From: an uncultured Verrucomicrobiota bacterium
GTDB taxonomy: Bacteria; Verrucomicrobiota; Verrucomicrobiia; Verrucomicrobiales; Akkermansiaceae
Assembly: GCA_937867415.1 (NCBI GenBank)
Contig: CALMKO010000316.1
Location: 1 to 35,228, forward strand
Reading direction: 5' to 3'
Length of the DNA stretch: 35,228 nt
This document shows, one piece after another, positions 23,958 through 32,342 of this stretch. Both the position numbers and the translations under genes were made by a program. Under the pieces are notes generated by a model that was not told the origin of the DNA, did not search any database, and worked only from the letters and a program-made list of their open reading frames with translations. Position 1 is the stretch's first letter; each line of letters begins with the position of its first letter.

Positions 23958-25853
23958 GTGGCCCTGATTTCCAAAGACAGTATTGAGAAAGTGCTCGAAG
24001 CGACGGACATCGTCGACTTGATCGGCTCGTACATTCAGGTCAAGAAGGCGGGTTCCCAGTTCAAGGCACTTTGCCCGTTTCACAACGAGAAATCCCCGTC
24101 ATTCACGATCACACCGTCGCGCCAGTACTATCACTGCTTCGGCTGTGGCAAGGGGGGCAACGCGATCTCCTTCGTCTGCGATTACGAAAACCTGCCCTTC
24201 CTCGATGCGGTGCGGAAGCTCGCAGGACGGGCGAACGTGTTTCTCGACGAAGAGGTTTCCGATCCGAATGCGGATAAGAACCGCAAGACTCGTGGTCGAT
24301 TGTTAGATATCCACCGCGAAGCCACGGCGTTTTTTCACGAGCTGCTGATGAAGGACCCGGGTGCCCGCCACGCGAGGGACTACATGAAATCGCGGGGCTT
24401 CGGCAGCGCGATGGCCGTGAGTTGGTCCGTCGGGTGGATGCCGGATAATCCGAAGGTCTTCCTCGATTGGGCACGGGCGAAAGAGTTCACCGGCCGCGAG
24501 CTGGTGGAGTCCGGAATGGTAAAATTAAAGGAAGACAACCAACCGCGTTCCGGGTTGTTCGTGCGTTTTCAGGACCGCTTGATGTTTCCCATCCGCAATG
24601 AACTTGGCGACGTCATCGCCTTCACGGCCCGGCAACTCCGCGAGAACAAGAACAGCGGGAAATACATCAACTCGCCAGAGACCGCGATTTACAAAAAATC
24701 CAAGGTGTTCTTTGCCTTGGATCGCGCGAAAAAACCGATTCTAACCGAGAAGGCGGCATTGCTGTGTGAAGGGCAGCTGGACGCGATTTGCTGCCACGAG
24801 CATGGCTTCACCCATGCCATCGCCACTTCCGGCACGGCCTGCACCAGCGAGCACGCCAGGATTTTGAAACGTTACACCAGCAATGTCTTGATTTGTTTCG
24901 ACGCGGACAACGCGGGCCTGGCAGCGGCCGAGAAGGCTTATCAACAACTCGCTCCAGAGGGACTTGCCGTGCGCGTGGTCGAGATGCCTGCGGGCGATGA
25001 TCCGGATTCCTACCTCAAAGCCCATGGTGAGGCGGAGTTCAGAAACCTGCTCACCAACGCCAAGGAGTTTTTCGACTTCAAGCTGGGGCGTGCCAAGGCG
25101 GTCGGAGTCTTGGATTCGGCGGCTGGTCGATCCAAGGCGCTCACCGAGTGTGCGGATCTTCTGGCGCTCATGACGGATTTCGCCGCGCGGGAGAATCAGC
25201 TCAACATCGTCGCCTCTTACCTCCAGACATCCACGGTTGCGCTGCGGGATGCCATCGCCCGCGCGAAGGCCAAGCCGAAGCGCGCGGTTACGGAAACACC
25301 GGCGGATTCGCTCGAAGCTCCCTCTGCCGTCGAGCCCACCCCGCTGCACCGGATTGTCGCTTTTCTTTGCCATCTGGCGCTCTCCTCGGGAGCTGCGCAG
25401 CGGTTCATCAGCGAGCAGTTCGAGACCTTGCATGAGGCGAACCGCTGGGTGGAGGGGGTGCCATTGTTAGAATCCATTCTCGGCGCTGCACCGGACACCA
25501 CCTCGAATGCGGCGGTGAATCTTTTCATCAGCGGACTTTCCGAGGCGGATCGCCTGGCTTTGATGGCTGAGACTTCCAGCTTGGAAGGAGTGACGTTGGA
25601 TGGGATGCAGGCGGCGGAGCAGGCGCTGTCGCTTCTTTCCGGAACGGTCTTGCAGCGCCGTGATGCGGCGGTGAAGGCGGAGTTGAAGCAGCCGGGATTA
25701 TCCAAGGAGCGGATGTTGGAGCTGCTTCACGAGACCAAGGAAATCAGCAGCCTGCTGCGCGGGATCAGCCAGCGCTCGGAATTTGACGATGAGCTCCCGG
25801 CCTCGACTTGGAAGCCCAAGACCCCGCCATGGAAAAATGGCCGTGCTAAATAA
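23958..25853 (+). CDS. dnaG: DNA primase
   Basis: Makes RNA primers for DNA replication. The 631-residue product has all three domains. Residues 1-100 form the zinc-binding domain with C39, H42, C60 and C63 (CPFH, CFGC). The core with TOPRIM fold shows LLCEGQLDAI (catalytic Glu), ATSGTACTSEHARIL, CFDADNAGLAAAEKA and MPAGDDPDSYL (metal-binding Asp residues). The C-terminal ~170 residues are helical and less conserved, as expected of the DnaB-helicase-binding domain. It starts with GTG 23958; no in-frame ATG gives the canonical start, while MALISKDSIEKVLEATDI fits the family N-terminus. rpoD or rpsU, often adjacent to dnaG, are absent here. Confidence 0.96.
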   Translation: MALISKDSIEKVLEATDIVDLIGSYIQVKKAGSQFKALCPFHNEKSPSFTITPSRQYYHCFGCGKGGNAISFVCDYENLPFLDAVRKLAGRANVFLDEEVSDPNADKNRKTRGRLLDIHREATAFFHELLMKDPGARHARDYMKSRGFGSAMAVSWSVGWMPDNPKVFLDWARAKEFTGRELVESGMVKLKEDNQPRSGLFVRFQDRLMFPIRNELGDVIAFTARQLRENKNSGKYINSPETAIYKKSKVFFALDRAKKPILTEKAALLCEGQLDAICCHEHGFTHAIATSGTACTSEHARILKRYTSNVLICFDADNAGLAAAEKAYQQLAPEGLAVRVVEMPAGDDPDSYLKAHGEAEFRNLLTNAKEFFDFKLGRAKAVGVLDSAAGRSKALTECADLLALMTDFAARENQLNIVASYLQTSTVALRDAIARAKAKPKRAVTETPADSLEAPSAVEPTPLHRIVAFLCHLALSSGAAQRFISEQFETLHEANRWVEGVPLLESILGAAPDTTSNAAVNLFISGLSEADRLALMAETSSLEGVTLDGMQAAEQALSLLSGTVLQRRDAAVKAELKQPGLSKERMLELLHETKEISSLLRGISQRSEFDDELPASTWKPKTPPWKNGRAK

Positions 25854-26027
25854 GCGCGCCAGGCGGAGCTCAAAAAAACTAGACGCCTGCCAAACCGGGC
25901 TGCATTCTTTCCGGGATGTTGTCGCGCCCTGCGATTTTCAAAACTTTGATAAACCATTCTAAAGAGGCACGTTTCAGCAAGCCTCCACGCACCAACCCGA
26001 TCCCATTCACCACCTGTTAAATCAATC

Positions 26028-27176
26028 ATGAAAAAACCAATCCGCATCGGTCTCATCGGCTACGGCTTCATGGGCCGCACCCACTCGAACGCCTACTCGC
26101 AACTCTCTCACTTCTTCGATACCGAGCACGTCCCGGTCCGCCAGGCAGTCTGCGGTCGTGACAAGGAGAAAGTCGCCGCCTTCGCCGAAAAATGGGGCTA
26201 TGATTCTTATGAAACCGACTGGCGCGAACTCGTGAAGCGCGACGACATCGACGCGATCGACATCTGCACGCCCAACGACTCACACGCCGAGATCGCCCTC
26301 GCCTGCATCGCCAACGGCAAGATGATCCTTTGTGAGAAACCTCTCGCGCTCAATGGCGAGCAGGGTGAAAAAATGGTGAGCGCCGTGGAGAAGTCCGGCC
26401 TGCCGAATCTCGTTTGGTATAACTACCGCTTTCTTCCCGCCGTCACCCTCGCCAAGAACATCGTCGATGCTGGCGAGCTCGGGCGCATCTTCCACTATCG
26501 GGCGAATTTCCTCCAAGACTGGACCATCTCCGAAGAGCTCCCCCAAGGCGGAGCCGGCCTCTGGCGGCTCGATGCCGCGGCAGCTGGCTCCGGGGTGACC
26601 GGTGACCTGTTAGCCCACTGCATCGACACCGCCCGCTGGATCAATGGCGACATCGTTTCTGTTAGCGCCATGACTGAGACCTTCATCAAGGAGCGCGTCC
26701 ACACCGCCACCGGTGAGAAGCAGGCCGTCACCATCGACGACGCCTGCGCCTTCATCGCCCGCTTCGAGAACGGCTCCCTCGCCATCTTCGAGTCCACCCG
26801 CTACGCCCGCGGTCACAAGGCGCTTTATAGTTTTGAAATCAATGGTGAGAAAAAATCCCTCGCCTGGGATCTCCATGATTTGAACTATCTTTCCTACTTC
26901 GACCATGGCGTCCCCGGAGATCGCCGCGGCTGGACGAACATCCACGCCACGGATGGGGATCACCCGTATTCCGGCAACTGGTGGGTACCGGGGCTCTGCC
27001 TCGGTTACGAGCACTCGTTCACCCATGAACTCGCCGAGTTTTTCAAATCCCTCGACGATCCATCCGCCGAGAAACGCTACCCTGATTTCCGCCACGCGCT
27101 AGGGACCCAATATGTCTGTGATGCGGTTCTTGAATCTGCTAGAACCAAGCAGTGGGTGGATGTGAAGAAGTCCTGA
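26028..27176 (+). CDS. Gfo/Idh/MocA family NAD(P)-dependent oxidoreductase
   Basis: A predicted sugar or cyclitol dehydrogenase, cytoplasmic, 382 residues. The Rossmann motif [17 protein letters not shown] is at the N-terminus. [13 protein letters not shown] and the family hallmark [10 protein letters not shown] (catalytic Lys of EKP) follow. The C-terminal domain contains [17 protein letters not shown], with the expected G-D-x-x-x-H arrangement, and [17 protein letters not shown]. The substrate is unknown; Verrucomicrobiota and Planctomycetota carry many paralogues used in polysaccharide breakdown. The leader CACCACCTGTTAAATCAATC lacks a Shine-Dalgarno sequence. It is 174 bp after dnaG, has no obvious operon partner, and probably has its own promoter. 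Confidence 0.9.
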   Translation: MKKPIRIGLIGYGFMGRTHSNAYSQLSHFFDTEHVPVRQAVCGRDKEKVAAFAEKWGYDSYETDWRELVKRDDIDAIDICTPNDSHAEIALACIANGKMILCEKPLALNGEQGEKMVSAVEKSGLPNLVWYNYRFLPAVTLAKNIVDAGELGRIFHYRANFLQDWTISEELPQGGAGLWRLDAAAAGSGVTGDLLAHCIDTARWINGDIVSVSAMTETFIKERVHTATGEKQAVTIDDACAFIARFENGSLAIFESTRYARGHKALYSFEINGEKKSLAWDLHDLNYLSYFDHGVPGDRRGWTNIHATDGDHPYSGNWWVPGLCLGYEHSFTHELAEFFKSLDDPSAEKRYPDFRHALGTQYVCDAVLESARTKQWVDVKKS

Positions 27177-27804
27177 AAAACGGCTTTTCCGACTGCGGCC
27201 TTCCAGCGTCTGAGTTCCTCCATCCGGATCTCTGATCGATCAAGCCTTGGTGTGTCCGCCATGGCGGAGCTCGATGCGGCATAGCTTTCCACGCGAGTGC
27301 TCGAACGGGGTCCTTGGCCGGACCCGGAGGCATTGGGCAGCTACTCCGGGCCGCCCAAACCCGCTGAGCTGCGGAAGCGTTCCTCGATCTGCCAGAGGCT
27401 TGCGTGATTCAGCGACAAATACCCGGTCATCCGTGCCTTCACGGTGATCCGTAGCCGGGTAATGAAAACCACCGCAGACTTGGAAATCACGGACCACATG
27501 GATGATCCATGAGTGATGAAGAATCCGCGTCTCACCGGGCAGGTGAGGACGAGTCGGTTTTTCGATTTGGGATTCTTCCGTAAAATCCGTTCAAGTCCAT
27601 GAATCCGAAGTAAAAAACCCGGAAACTCCGGACTCACTGCGGGTTCGCATGCGCTCAAGGTGCGGCGCTCTCCAAACCGCCGAAGCGCATGAGGTGCCGA
27701 TGAGGGGGAGAGCTTCGCGCTTTCCCAGCGGCCAAACATGCTCCAGGGCGAAAATCGGAGGGGGCGGAGCTGCCGACCTGAACACAAGCTGCTGGCAGAA
27801 GTGG
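27177..27804. other. Gene-poor intergenic region, possible decayed or repeated sequence
   Basis: About 630 bp without a convincing gene. Open frames on the minus strand (for example 27240-27497, beginning MVRDFQVCGGFHYPATDH) have no recognisable domain and no supporting start signal. A 14-bp palindrome, TCCGCCATGGCGGA, lies at 27255-27268. The right part (27500-27804) has gene-like base composition but no open frame that I trust. I see no terminator with a T tract for either flanking gene. Confidence 0.45.
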
Positions 27805-28758
27805 TCAAGCCTGCCGCTTGCGGGCGAGTGTGAGGCAAAGGACCCCCGCGAGCGTGAGCAGCCATGAAGAGGGCTCGGGAATCATCTCATTGTCGGCAAA
27901 CGTATTGCTGCTGATTCCGACGATTTTGATGTCAGCCTCGCTGTTGTTGTCAATCCGGAGGCCGAAGATCGGGCCACCGGAGCTCCCGGTTCCCTCGAAG
28001 AATTTTTTGGCGGAAAAGACCGTGATGGTTTGTGCCTGATCGGCAAACTGACCTGTGGGGGCGTAACCGGTATTCCAATCGTGGGCGGTGTAGGGATCGC
28101 CGAAGCCAGTGCCGGGCAATGGACCACCGAGGCGCAGGACATTGGCGGTCGGGTAGGGTTGTCCGTTCTGCATCAAGGCGGTCACGTTGAAGGGGCTGTT
28201 TCCCCAGCGCTCGCTGATCATGAAGTAGTCATCCATGCGGAAGGACCTGAGGAAGAGGAGATCCAGGTCCGCAGCAGGCGAGGAAGGGCCAGGCAGGGCG
28301 GGAATTACGGAATCATGAAAGCTGAAATTCCGGAGGTCGGTATCCATCGAGGTCCCTGCGAAGGCATCGAGGTAGCCGAGTGGATCGTCGATGCTGCGGG
28401 TGACGGTTCCATTCTTATAAACACCGATGCCGTTCGCCGTGAAGAGGTTGGTTGAGGCGTTCGCCACCGATGCGCCGGAGGTGTTGAAAAAAGTAAGGTT
28501 GATGCCCACCTGGGCGCCATCGTTGATACGGACGCTTTTGACGACCACCGGCGTGGTTCCGCTAATGGGCAAGGGGGCAATGCCGTGCCCTGGAGCCTCG
28601 GAATTCTGAGTGACATCCACTCCATCCACCGTGAGAACCACCTGGGTGATGGTGGCATTGTTATTGCCCGGAGTGACGTCCAAAAAGGTGACTGCCTGAG
28701 TCATCGAAGCGCTGAGTCCAAGCAGGCACCAAGGAATCACTTCTCGGACGAAATTCAT
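27805..28758 (-). CDS. PEP-CTERM sorting domain protein
   Basis: An exported protein of 317 residues with a signal peptide (MNFVREVIPWCLLGLSASMTQA, ~22) and a C-terminal PEP-CTERM signal: MIPEPSS, a hydrophobic stretch WLLTLAGVLCLTLA, then RKRQA. Such proteins are cleaved by an exosortase and usually destined for the envelope or extracellular matrix. The middle part is beta-rich; a GSSGGPIFG stretch near the C-terminus resembles the active-site loop of trypsin-like serine peptidases (GDSGGP), but with Ser in place of Asp, and HDWN is upstream. It could be a remote serine-peptidase relative (exact members of this type occur with PEP-CTERM), but I do not claim activity. ATG 28758 is preceded by CAGGATCGCGGT, a plausible ribosome binding site. 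It is 107 bp after nuoL, on the same strand. Confidence 0.82.
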   Translation of the reverse strand: MNFVREVIPWCLLGLSASMTQAVTFLDVTPGNNNATITQVVLTVDGVDVTQNSEAPGHGIAPLPISGTTPVVVKSVRINDGAQVGINLTFFNTSGASVANASTNLFTANGIGVYKNGTVTRSIDDPLGYLDAFAGTSMDTDLRNFSFHDSVIPALPGPSSPAADLDLLFLRSFRMDDYFMISERWGNSPFNVTALMQNGQPYPTANVLRLGGPLPGTGFGDPYTAHDWNTGYAPTGQFADQAQTITVFSAKKFFEGTGSSGGPIFGLRIDNNSEADIKIVGISSNTFADNEMIPEPSSWLLTLAGVLCLTLARKRQA

Positions 28759-28865
28759 ACCGCGATCCTGATGGATGTTAGGACGGCGTAAAGAGGAAAA
28801 TTCAGCGTCACCCAAATGTAACGGAATTACGCGGATATTTGTCAGAGCGTGGCCTCGAAATTATT

Positions 28866-30680
28866 TCAGAAAGCCGTAAAATAGACGACAAGCAGAACTC
28901 CCAGACCGAAGCAGAAGGCATAGCCTTGGAGGCTGCCGGACTGGACCTTGCGGAAGATGTTGCCGAAGGATTCCGCCGCGCGGCTCAGGCCCCCGACGAG
29001 CAGGCCATTGATGAGCAACTCGTCGAAGAATGCGATGATGGCGGCGAAGGCGTCCTGGAAATAACGCACGAGGCCCTTGTCGTAAATGGTGTCGATGTAA
29101 AAGCGGTTCTTGAACAGCGGGATGGAGACCGGGTCCTTTTCTTTTCCGGCGTAGAGGACCAACCCCAAGATCACGCCGATGACGAGCGCGGCGATGGATA
29201 CGTAGGTGACTGTTCCGAAGTGAATGAGGTGCTCCGGAGCGACGTAAGCCGGAGAAAGCTTGCTGGCGACGAAGGGGAATCCGGCGATGAGTCCCAGCAC
29301 GGCCAGAATGACCAGCGGACCAACCATCAGCGGGCCGACTTCATGCGCGTGGTCGGCGTTTTCGGACTTGGTTTTCCCCAGAAAGGCGACGACGAAAAGC
29401 CGGGTCATGTAAAACGGGGTGAGCACCGCGACGAGGGCGGCGATCCAGAAAAGCGCCGGGTTCTGGTGGTGGGCGGCCTCGAGGATCTGTTCCTTCGAGA
29501 AGAAGCCGGAAGTGAACGGAACCGCGATCAAGGCGGCGAAACCGATGGCGAATGTCAGCCCGGTGAGCGGCATTTTTTTCAGCAAGCCGCCCATTTTCCA
29601 GATGTTTTGTTCGTGATGGCAGGCGTAGATGACCGCGCCCGAGCCGAGGAAGAGAAGCGCCTTGAACCAGGCGTGGGTGAAGAGGTGGAACATGCCCGCC
29701 TGCCCGGCCACGAGGCCCACGGCCATCACCATGTAGCCGAGTTGGGAGAGCGTCGAGTAGGCGAGGATTTTTTTGATGTCGTCCTGCTGGGTGGCCATGA
29801 GTGCGGCGACCAGCGCGGTGATGCAGCCGGTCCAGGCGATGACCGTGCTGGCTTGAAGCGCTGTGAAGTGCTCGAAGCCGAGGGTGAATTGCAGGCGGAA
29901 GAGCATGTAGACCCCCGCGGCGACCATGGTGGCCGCGTGGATGAGTGCGGAGACCGGAGTGGGGCCTTCCATGGCATCCGGCAGCCAGACGTGAAGCGGA
30001 AGTTGCGCAGACTTGCCGATGGCCCCGCAGAAGATGCAGAGGACTGCGGCGGAGAGCACTCCACCAGCGATGGCGGGATTGGCGGCGATGAAGGACTCCA
30101 GGCCGCCCTTCATGGAGTCGAAGGCGAGGTGGCCGGTGATGCCCCAGAGCATGAGGATGCCGATCATGAAGCCGAAGTCACCGACGCGGTTGCAGAGGAA
30201 GGCCTTCTTGGCGGCATCCGCAGCGGAATCCTTTTGATACCAATGGCCGATGAGCAGGTAGGAGCTGAGTCCCACGAGTTCCCAGAACATGAAGGTCATG
30301 ATGAAATTGTCCGCCAGCACGATGCCGGTCATGGAAAACATGAACAGGGAAAGCCCGGTGAAGTAGCGGGCCTTGGCCTCATCCTCTTTCATGTAGGCAA
30401 GTGAGAAAATATGGACTAACAGCCCGACGCCCGTCACCACGATCATCATGCCGGTGGAGAGCTGGTCGAGCTTCAGGCCGATGTTGATGGAAAAGTCACC
30501 GATGGTGGCCCAGTTGAAATGAGAGGTTTCATTTTTCCCTAACAACAACACCGCGATCACGAAGGTCGCCAGCGTCGAGGCCGTCGAGACGAGCGGTGCG
30601 AGTCCGGTTTTTTTGAGGACGAGTTGGTTCGCCGCCGCGATGGCCAGCGGGAGGAAGAGGAGGAGCCAGGGAAGGGTCAT
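28866..30680 (-). CDS. nuoL: NADH-quinone oxidoreductase subunit L
   Basis: Antiporter-like membrane subunit of complex I that carries one proton pathway and the long lateral helix; 604 residues, normal length. Key residues are visible: E134 in MFWELVGLSSYLL and K223 in IGKSAQLPLHVWLPDAMEG, a nearly invariant motif, followed by SALIHAATMVAAG. The C-terminal ~60 residues (YDKGLVRYFQDAFAAI... and a last hydrophobic helix) fit the lateral helix end. It is the last nuo gene present: nuoM and nuoN do not follow. It starts 24 bp after nuoK. Its leader CTTCACCCATATCCCATCTC contains no G, so translation initiation cannot use a Shine-Dalgarno sequence. Confidence 0.97.
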   Translation of the reverse strand: MTLPWLLLFLPLAIAAANQLVLKKTGLAPLVSTASTLATFVIAVLLLGKNETSHFNWATIGDFSINIGLKLDQLSTGMMIVVTGVGLLVHIFSLAYMKEDEAKARYFTGLSLFMFSMTGIVLADNFIMTFMFWELVGLSSYLLIGHWYQKDSAADAAKKAFLCNRVGDFGFMIGILMLWGITGHLAFDSMKGGLESFIAANPAIAGGVLSAAVLCIFCGAIGKSAQLPLHVWLPDAMEGPTPVSALIHAATMVAAGVYMLFRLQFTLGFEHFTALQASTVIAWTGCITALVAALMATQQDDIKKILAYSTLSQLGYMVMAVGLVAGQAGMFHLFTHAWFKALLFLGSGAVIYACHHEQNIWKMGGLLKKMPLTGLTFAIGFAALIAVPFTSGFFSKEQILEAAHHQNPALFWIAALVAVLTPFYMTRLFVVAFLGKTKSENADHAHEVGPLMVGPLVILAVLGLIAGFPFVASKLSPAYVAPEHLIHFGTVTYVSIAALVIGVILGLVLYAGKEKDPVSIPLFKNRFYIDTIYDKGLVRYFQDAFAAIIAFFDELLINGLLVGGLSRAAESFGNIFRKVQSGSLQGYAFCFGLGVLLVVYFTAF

Positions 30681-30704
30681 GAGATGGGATATGGGTGAAG
30701 ATGC

Positions 30705-31025
30705 TTATCCTTTGAGCGATGTCAGTTCGTCGGTGTGAATGGTTTGGCGGGCGCGGTAGAGGGCGACGATGATGGCCAGGCCGACGGCGACTTCCGCAGC
30801 AGCCACGGTGATGACAAAGAAGACGAGCATTTGGCCTTGGTAATCCGGCAGGCCGTTGGGCGTGGGATTGAAGCGCGAGAAGGCGACGAGCGAGAGGTTG
30901 GCCGCGCTGAGCATGAGCTCCAGGCACATGAACACGATGATGATGTTCCGGCGGACGACAACGCCCGCGAGGCCGATGGCGAAGAGGAGTCCCGAGACGA
31001 GCAGGTAGTCGTGGAGTGATGCCAT
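30705..31025 (-). CDS. nuoK: NADH-quinone oxidoreductase subunit K
   Basis: Small membrane subunit of complex I, 106 residues, three transmembrane helices. The first covers [17 protein letters not shown], the second [20 protein letters not shown], which contains the conserved membrane Glu (LELML) of the proton path, and the third [20 protein letters not shown] with the second conserved Glu (AAEVAVG). Length and motifs are typical. It lies 68 bp downstream of nuoJ; the 25 nt before its ATG contain no G. Confidence 0.97.
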   Translation of the reverse strand: MASLHDYLLVSGLLFAIGLAGVVVRRNIIIVFMCLELMLSAANLSLVAFSRFNPTPNGLPDYQGQMLVFFVITVAAAEVAVGLAIIVALYRARQTIHTDELTSLKG

Positions 31026-31093
31026 GGTTGGTAAATGGTGATGGGTGATGGACCGGTGTTAAGATTTTTGGCGGATGATTGATGATTGGAGAA

Positions 31094-31657
31094 TCAATCC
31101 GCCTGGCGCTTGGAGAGGACCACGACGCCGACCGTGGCGACGAGCAGGAGGACGCCGAGGACTTGGAGTGGCATGTTGTAGTCGGTGAAGAGCGTGTGGC
31201 CGATGAGGTGCACGTCTGGCAGTTTTCCCTGACCGAGTGTGGTGGCGATCTTGCTGGTGGGTGCGAAACCGGCGGCTGCGGAGGCAAGCGTGGCGGGATC
31301 GAGCGGCGGAGCGGTCTTGTCGGGCGTCCGCGAGAGCACGCCGATGAGTTGCACGGTGAAGACCAGGAACAAGGCGATCCCCGAGGCGATCGGGAGCAGG
31401 GGTTTGGCGGCTTTTTCCTCATCCTTGAGGTCGAGCAGCATGATGATGAAGAGGAACAGCACCATCACCGCACCGGTATAGACCAGGATCTGGATCACGC
31501 CGACGAAGAAGGCGCTCAGGCCGATGAAAAGGCCCGCGAGGCCGACGAAACAGGTGACCACCGCCATGGCGCTGGAGACGGGATTGCGGAAAGCGATCAC
31601 GGCACCACCGCCGATGAGCATGATGGTGGAAAAAAGCCAGAAGAGGTAACTAGGCAT
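31094..31657 (-). CDS. nuoJ: NADH-quinone oxidoreductase subunit J
   Basis: Membrane subunit of complex I next to the quinone site, 187 residues with five predicted transmembrane helices. The family signature is in helix 3: GVIQILVYTGAVMVLFLFII. Other hydrophobic segments are LFWLFSTIMLIGGGAVIA, SAMAVVTCFVGLAGLFIG, SGIALFLVFTVQLIGVL and LQVLGVLLLVATVGVVVL. A loop of about 50 residues (PDKTAPPLDPATLAS...) between the last two helices is typical of this subunit. It lies between nuoI and nuoK; the 33 nt before its ATG contain a single G. Confidence 0.95.
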   Translation of the reverse strand: MPSYLFWLFSTIMLIGGGAVIAFRNPVSSAMAVVTCFVGLAGLFIGLSAFFVGVIQILVYTGAVMVLFLFIIMLLDLKDEEKAAKPLLPIASGIALFLVFTVQLIGVLSRTPDKTAPPLDPATLASAAAGFAPTSKIATTLGQGKLPDVHLIGHTLFTDYNMPLQVLGVLLLVATVGVVVLSKRQAD

Positions 31658-31735
31658 TTGGTAATATGTTATACTTTAATGGTGATTGGTGGATAGGAGA
31701 CTGCCCTTATCGCTTGTAACCAATAACATCCCACA

Positions 31736-32302
31736 TCATTTCAGTTCGTTCCATTTGTTGACGAGGCCGGTGCGGACGCCGCCGATTTCGTAGAGCTTTT
31801 TCTTGTTGTGGACCATGTCCGCGCGTTTGAGGCCGGTGATGAGGTAGTCCTTCCGCAGATAGATCGCCTGTTCGGGACAGACTTCCTCGCACATGCCGCA
31901 GTAGATGCAGCGGATCATGTCGATGTCGAATTCGAGCGGGCGCTTCTCCACCTTGGCCCACGGGTCATCGGAGGGGATTTCGCTGGGTTTGATTTTGATG
32001 GCCTTGGGCGGGCAGATGAACTCGCAGAGCTGGCAGGACACGCAGCGTTCGCGGCCTTGTTCATCGGTGACGAGGGTGGGTGCGCCGCGGTAGTAGTCGG
32101 GGAGGTGGGAGTCCCAGCGTTGTTCGGGGAACTGCATGGTCACGCCGAGTCCGGAAGAAGCGAGTTCCTTGGCTCCCACGGATTTTCCGAGGAGGGTTTT
32201 GACCGCATGGGTCATGGTGAGGAAGAAGCCCTTGACGAGCGCTCCGAAGTAGATTTTTTCCCCGAAATTGAGCTTCGGGCGTTGGAGTTTGACGACGGCC
32301 AT
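31736..32302 (-). CDS. nuoI: NADH-quinone oxidoreductase subunit I
   Basis: The 188-residue peripheral-arm subunit carrying the two [4Fe-4S] clusters N6a and N6b that pass electrons towards the quinone site. Ligands are C87, C90, C93, C97 (CVSCQLCEFICP) and C132, C135, C138, C142 (CIYCGMCEEVCP). The N-terminus has the amphipathic FGALVKGFFLTMTHAVKTLL segment used for membrane contact, and the typical HLPDYYRGAP. Length matches the family. It lies 40 bp after nuoH, across a spacer made of 7-bp repeats. Confidence 0.97.
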   Translation of the reverse strand: MAVVKLQRPKLNFGEKIYFGALVKGFFLTMTHAVKTLLGKSVGAKELASSGLGVTMQFPEQRWDSHLPDYYRGAPTLVTDEQGRERCVSCQLCEFICPPKAIKIKPSEIPSDDPWAKVEKRPLEFDIDMIRCIYCGMCEEVCPEQAIYLRKDYLITGLKRADMVHNKKKLYEIGGVRTGLVNKWNELK

Positions 32303-32304
32303 TG

Positions 32305-32336
32305 GAATTTGAGATTTGAGATTTGAAATTTGAGAT
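32305..32336. repeat. 7-bp tandem repeat in the nuoH-nuoI spacer
   Basis: Four and a half degenerate copies of a heptamer with plus-strand consensus AGATTTG (32305-32336). On the nuo coding strand it reads as CAAATCT units with no G. It ends 2 bp before the nuoI start codon. Confidence 0.85.
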
Positions 32337-32342
32337 CCCCAA

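Noticed and set aside
27255-27268. 14-bp perfect palindrome TCCGCCATGGCGGA as an operator
   Set aside because: One isolated palindrome in GC-rich DNA, not placed at a promoter and with no second copy noticed.
28839-30404. Long plus-strand open frame (521 codons) opposite nuoL
   Set aside because: It is an antisense shadow of nuoL: extremely charged composition, no domain, and the opposite strand encodes an unmistakable complex I subunit.
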